Origin: Candidatus Kuenenia stuttgartensis
GTDB lineage: Bacteria > Bacteroidota > Bacteroidia > Chitinophagales > Chitinophagaceae
Reading direction: 5' to 3'
Length of the DNA stretch: 9,917 nt
NCBI GenBank assembly: GCA_943330835.2
Contig: CALQJH020000043.1
Span: forward strand, 1 to 9,917
A model generated the notes under the pieces. It searched no databases and had not been told where the DNA came from. It was given only the letters and a program-made list of their open reading frames with translations. The translations under genes were made by a program, and so were the position numbers. Shown in pieces: positions 7,033 through 9,917 of the stretch; the first letter of the stretch is position 1, and the number at the start of each line of letters is the position of its first letter.

Positions 7033-7247
7033 AAATATTATTTGTGGTTAAGATGCAATTTAATGGGATATCCTCCGTTTTGGCTTATAAATTAATGATT
7101 GCTTATTTCATAATAGCTAAATAGTATTTATAATTTGTATTAATACAATACTTTTGCTTTACAATTGAAATGAAATGTTCATATGAGTATTTCACTTAAC
7201 AAACTGAGCATCATTTAAAAGCAAGATTATATTGTAAAAACTAAAAT
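7033..7247. promoter_or_regulatory. divergent intergenic region between the sigma-factor operon and the glycosyltransferase operon
   Basis: A 215-bp gap between two head-to-head genes that must contain both promoters. Plus strand: TACTTTTG at 7149-7156 matches the Bacteroidota -7 consensus TAnnTTTG and would start transcription about 85 bp before the DUF4199 ATG. No perfect TTG lies 19-21 bp upstream of it (TTTA at 7127-7130 is the closest). Minus strand: the only TAnnTTTG match, TATTTTTG at 7037-7030, overlaps the sigma start codon and cannot serve that gene. The ECF-dependent promoter, if present, is not identifiable by eye. Confidence 0.5.
7135..7148. promoter_or_regulatory. perfect 14-bp palindrome, candidate operator
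   Basis: TTGTATTAATACAA is its own reverse complement and directly abuts the -7 box match TACTTTTG at 7149-7156. This position would suit a dimeric repressor. In DNA this AT-rich about one such palindrome per 10 kb is expected by chance, so location is the main argument. Confidence 0.3.
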
Positions 7248-7739
7248 ATGCATTTAAAATCTATTAGTTCAACAAAAAAGGGGATTCTTATTTCCTTGGT
7301 GCTTGTTTTTTATTCTCTTATCTCCTTTTATTTTTTCCATATACCAGAAAATGGCAGCAGTCAATATGTGGTGATGGGATTATATATTTCAGGCATGATT
7401 TGGGTAATCGTTTCAGGGAAATATCAAATTGAAAATCCCAGTATTAAAAGTTTGTTTTCAGAAGGCTTTAAAGCTTTTATCGTGATTACATTATTTATGG
7501 CTTTGTATACTTTTGTTTTTTATAAAATAAATCCACAAATACTTGAAAAAGGGATTGCGGATAATAACGACATTATTACAAAACAAGGAGATAAAACAGT
7601 CATGGAAATTAAAGAAAATGCAGAAAAACTAAGAAGTATTTTTATGCCGATGATGCTGGCTATCAATACTATAAAATATATTTTTCTTGGGGCTATTATT
7701 TCAATAGTTTCGGGTGGATTTATAACTCAAAAAAAATAA
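7248..7739 (+). CDS. DUF4199-type four-TM membrane protein
   Basis: A 163-residue integral membrane protein with four predicted helices at about 12-30, 40-57, 75-92 and 138-157. A charged extramembrane loop (about 95-135) lies between helices 3 and 4 and includes KINPQILEKG. Length, topology and that loop match the DUF4199 family, which is found in Bacteroidota, often next to glycosyltransferase genes, and has no established function. It is followed 48 bp later by a GT2 gene and is probably the first gene of that transcript. The ATG at 7248 is chosen because it immediately precedes the first TM helix. Family assignment comes from recognition of the overall pattern, not a search. Confidence 0.72.
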   Translation: MHLKSISSTKKGILISLVLVFYSLISFYFFHIPENGSSQYVVMGLYISGMIWVIVSGKYQIENPSIKSLFSEGFKAFIVITLFMALYTFVFYKINPQILEKGIADNNDIITKQGDKTVMEIKENAEKLRSIFMPMMLAINTIKYIFLGAIISIVSGGFITQKK

Positions 7740-7787
7740 TTGACTTATATAACTAAGTAATTCTTTTGTATCGATATAAATAAATTT

Positions 7788-8732
7788 ATGATGGATGTAT
7801 CAATTGTAATACCATTGTTTAATGAAGAAGAATCTCTACCAGAATTGCTTTCCTGGATAGAGCGAGTGGTAAATGCGAATCAATTAAATTATGAAGTCAT
7901 CTTAATTGATGATGGAAGTACTGATGAATCCTGGAATGTTATTGAAAAGCTTTGTGTTGCAAATGCCAACATTAAAGCCATAAAATTCCAAAGAAATTAT
8001 GGAAAGAGTGCTGCTTTAAATGAAGGATTCAAAGCAGCCCAAGGCGAAGTAATCATCACAATGGATGCAGATATGCAGGATAGTCCAGATGAAATTCCTG
8101 AATTGCGAAAAATGATTCTTGAAGGAAATTTTGATATCGTTAGCGGATGGAAGAAAAAGAGATATGATAATACATTTACAAAAAATATTCCAAGTAAATT
8201 GTTCAATGCTGCTGCAAGAAAGATGAGTAAAATTCAACTGAATGATTTCAATTGCGGCTTAAAAGCCTACAAACTAAAAGTAGTAAAATGTATTGAAGTT
8301 TATGGGGAAATGCATCGTTATGTACCAGTATTAGCTAAATGGGCAGGATTTAAAAAAATCGGCGAAAAAGTGGTTGAACACAGAGCCAGAAAATATGGGG
8401 TGACAAAATTCGGATGGGAAAGATTTGTAAACGGCTTTCTTGATTTGTTGACCATCTTTTTCGTTGGAAAATTCGGAAAAAGACCCATGCATTTTTTTGG
8501 ATTATGGGGTACTTTATCTTTTTCATTTGGGTTGTTAATCTTTTCTTACCTCACTGTTTCTAAATTCTTTTTTGATGTAACGGGAATGACACAACGCCCA
8601 TTATTCTTTTTTGCCATTCTTGCAATGATTATAGGGACACAGTTATTTCTTGCTGGATTTATCGGCGAATTAATTTCAAGGAATTCAGCTGAAAGAAATA
8701 ATTATTTGATTGAGAAAAAAAACGGACTTTAA
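7788..8732 (+). CDS. GT2 family glycosyltransferase, polyprenyl-phosphate sugar transferase type (DPM1/GtrB-like)
   Basis: A 314-residue protein with a GT-A catalytic domain: VSIVIPLFNEEESL (4-17), the nucleotide-binding ILIDDGSTD (38-46), and MDADMQD (92-98) with the DxD metal/sugar-nucleotide motif. DFNCGLKAY (153-161) and MHRYVP (175-180), then HRARKYGVTKFG (198-209), are typical of enzymes moving a sugar from a nucleotide donor to a polyprenyl phosphate. Two C-terminal TM helices at about 235-256 and 272-295 anchor it, as in the GtrB/DPM-like group. The polyprenyl-linked sugar would feed surface glycan or lipid modification. Two adjacent ATGs (7788 and 7791) are possible starts. It is 48 bp after the DUF4199 gene and 30 bp before the GT4 gene. 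Sugar and acceptor are not readable from sequence. Confidence 0.93.
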   Translation: MMDVSIVIPLFNEEESLPELLSWIERVVNANQLNYEVILIDDGSTDESWNVIEKLCVANANIKAIKFQRNYGKSAALNEGFKAAQGEVIITMDADMQDSPDEIPELRKMILEGNFDIVSGWKKKRYDNTFTKNIPSKLFNAAARKMSKIQLNDFNCGLKAYKLKVVKCIEVYGEMHRYVPVLAKWAGFKKIGEKVVEHRARKYGVTKFGWERFVNGFLDLLTIFFVGKFGKRPMHFFGLWGTLSFSFGLLIFSYLTVSKFFFDVTGMTQRPLFFFAILAMIIGTQLFLAGFIGELISRNSAERNNYLIEKKNGL

Positions 8733-8762
8733 TTACTATTCTAAACTAAGCAACATTATTCT

Positions 8763-9908
8763 TTGGCATCTTCTTCTAAAAATATAGTCATTATAGGCCC
8801 TGCTCATCCATTGCGTGGTGGGCTTGCATCTTATAATGAGCGATTGGCCAGGGCATTTCAACAACAAGGTCATCAAGTTGAGATTTATACTTTTTCCTTG
8901 CAATACCCTGGATTTTTATTTCCAGGGACAACACAATTTTCTTCAGAGCCTCCTCCAAAAGACATCACTATTCACCTTGCTATTAATTCTATTAATCCAT
9001 TTAATTGGATTAAAGTGGGCAAGGAATTGAGAAAGAAAAAAAACGATTTAATTATTGTACGCTATTGGCTTCCTTTTATGGGTCCTTGTCTTGGTACGAT
9101 ACTTAGGAATGTAAAAAAGAATAAACATACTAAAGTGGTCTGTATTGCTGATAATATTATTCCTCATGAGAAAAGAATCGGCGATGATCTATTTACAAAA
9201 TATTTCGTAAAGCCTGTCGATGGATTTATTACCATGAGTCAAAAAGTTCTTCAGGATTTGAAACAATATTCAACAAGTGTACCTTCGAAATATGTAGCGC
9301 ATCCTTTGTATGATAATTTCGGAGATAAGGTTGATAAGGCTGCTGCAAGAAAAAATATAAATATTTCAACTGAATCTTCCATCGTGCTTTTCTTCGGATT
9401 CATCAGACAATATAAAGGGTTGGATTTATTGTTAGAGGCTATAAGTATCTTAGAAAAATCAACCAACAAAAATCATGCTATTCGGTTTTTAATTGCTGGG
9501 GAATTTTATGAAGACAGAAAACCCTATGATGATTTAATCAAAAAATTAAACATTGAAGAGGCGTTGATTTTAAGAACTGATTTTATTCCAGACAGCGAAG
9601 TAAAAAATTATTTATGTGCTGCTGATGTGGTGATACAACCCTATAGAAATGCTACTCAAAGTGGTGTTACTCCCCTTGCCTATCATTTTGAAGTCCCTAT
9701 GATTGTCACAAATGTTGGAGGATTACCTGCATTAGTTCCTGATCAGCTTGTGGGATTAGTAGCAGAGCCCAATGCGGAGTCAATTGCACAAAAAATTAAT
9801 GAATATTTTAATCTTGGTGCTGACAAATTCCTTCCTGGGTTGATTGAAGAAAAGAAAAAATACAGCTGGAATGTTATGATTGAAGAAATTTTGAAGTTGG
9901 TATTCTAA
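8763..9908 (+). CDS. GT4-type (GT-B fold) glycosyltransferase
   Basis: A 381-residue protein with the two Rossmann halves of a GT-B enzyme. The N-terminal acceptor half has the Gly-rich loop IGPAHPLRGGLASYN (11-25). The C-terminal donor half has VLFFGFIRQYKGLDLLLEA (208-226) with the usual phosphate-contacting Arg/Lys (R215, K218), AADVVIQPY (286-294), and TQSGVTPLAY followed by PMIVTNVGGLPALV. The canonical E-x7-E pair of GT4 enzymes is replaced: the aligned positions are Thr298 and Tyr306. No TM helix is seen, so it is probably cytoplasmic or peripheral. Start: TTG at 8763. The frame runs back to a stop at 8742-8744 with no ATG, and the first internal Met is residue 106, inside the fold. 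It lies 30 bp after the GT2 gene, consistent with one glycan-assembly operon. Substrates are unknown. Confidence 0.9.
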   Translation: MASSSKNIVIIGPAHPLRGGLASYNERLARAFQQQGHQVEIYTFSLQYPGFLFPGTTQFSSEPPPKDITIHLAINSINPFNWIKVGKELRKKKNDLIIVRYWLPFMGPCLGTILRNVKKNKHTKVVCIADNIIPHEKRIGDDLFTKYFVKPVDGFITMSQKVLQDLKQYSTSVPSKYVAHPLYDNFGDKVDKAAARKNINISTESSIVLFFGFIRQYKGLDLLLEAISILEKSTNKNHAIRFLIAGEFYEDRKPYDDLIKKLNIEEALILRTDFIPDSEVKNYLCAADVVIQPYRNATQSGVTPLAYHFEVPMIVTNVGGLPALVPDQLVGLVAEPNAESIAQKINEYFNLGADKFLPGLIEEKKKYSWNVMIEEILKLVF

Positions 9909-9917
9909 CCCAACATG

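Noticed and set aside
7030..7037. TATTTTTG on the minus strand as a -7 promoter box for the sigma operon
   Set aside because: It overlaps the apparent TTG start codon, so it cannot drive that gene from upstream.
7066..7076. GGAGGATATCC on the minus strand as a Shine-Dalgarno site for the sigma gene
   Set aside because: It lies about 35-45 bp upstream of the TTG start, too far for ribosome binding at that codon, and no other start codon follows it in a useful frame.
7765..7780. Near-palindrome TTTGTATCGATATAAA just before the GT2 start codon
   Set aside because: One mismatch pair in a 16-bp AT-rich segment; no spacing or sequence links it to a known operator, and no promoter boxes accompany it.
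9909..9917. Possible start of another gene at the right edge (ATG at 9915-9917)
   Set aside because: Only three bases of a putative frame are visible, so nothing can be supported.

Overview
The window looks like a chromosomal segment of a Bacteroidota bacterium, probably from the Chitinophagales/Sphingobacteriia side. The evidence is AT-rich DNA, a type IX secretion (T9SS) C-terminal sorting domain on one protein, a DUF4199 membrane protein, a secreted adhesin with the 'CDS-x-A-x-x-x-LTV' tandem repeats common in this phylum, almost no Shine-Dalgarno sequences, and a TAnnTTTG-type -7 promoter match. The lineage is inferred from gene content only.

Left part (1-2397, minus strand): the N-terminal 799 codons of a large secreted repeat protein that runs off the left edge. 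It has a signal peptide, a beta-rich cysteine-containing region, two Ig/PKD-like domains, then 54-residue tandem repeats. A 266-bp gap (2398-2663) with a strong hairpin separates it from the next genes.

Centre (2664-7032, minus strand): a compact five-gene cluster. In transcription order it encodes an ECF sigma factor, a small one-TM putative anti-sigma protein, a membrane-anchored Spy/CpxP-like protein with a His/Pro-rich tail, a T9SS-targeted multicopper oxidase, and an exported thioredoxin-fold protein. Gaps are 5 bp, an overlap, 70 bp and 24 bp, so one operon is likely. The first three genes parallel the sigma/anti-sigma/periplasmic-sensor logic of CnrH-CnrY-CnrX. The last two are plausible effectors: surface metal or phenol oxidation, and envelope thiol chemistry. 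I read this as a possible self-regulated metal/envelope stress operon; the inducer is unknown.

Right part (7248-9908, plus strand): divergently transcribed DUF4199 membrane protein, GT2 polyprenyl-phosphate-type glycosyltransferase with two C-terminal TM helices, and a GT4-type glycosyltransferase, spaced 48 and 30 bp apart. This is probably part of a surface-glycan or glycolipid gene set that continues to the right; the last three bases of the window are ATG. The 215-bp divergent intergenic region (7033-7247) holds a perfect 14-bp palindrome abutting a -7 box match.

Two genes (the sigma factor and the GT4) have no usable ATG near their expected N-termini and appear to start with TTG. No RNA genes, CRISPR arrays, transposases or att sites were seen. 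There is no gene-free stretch over 300 bp.
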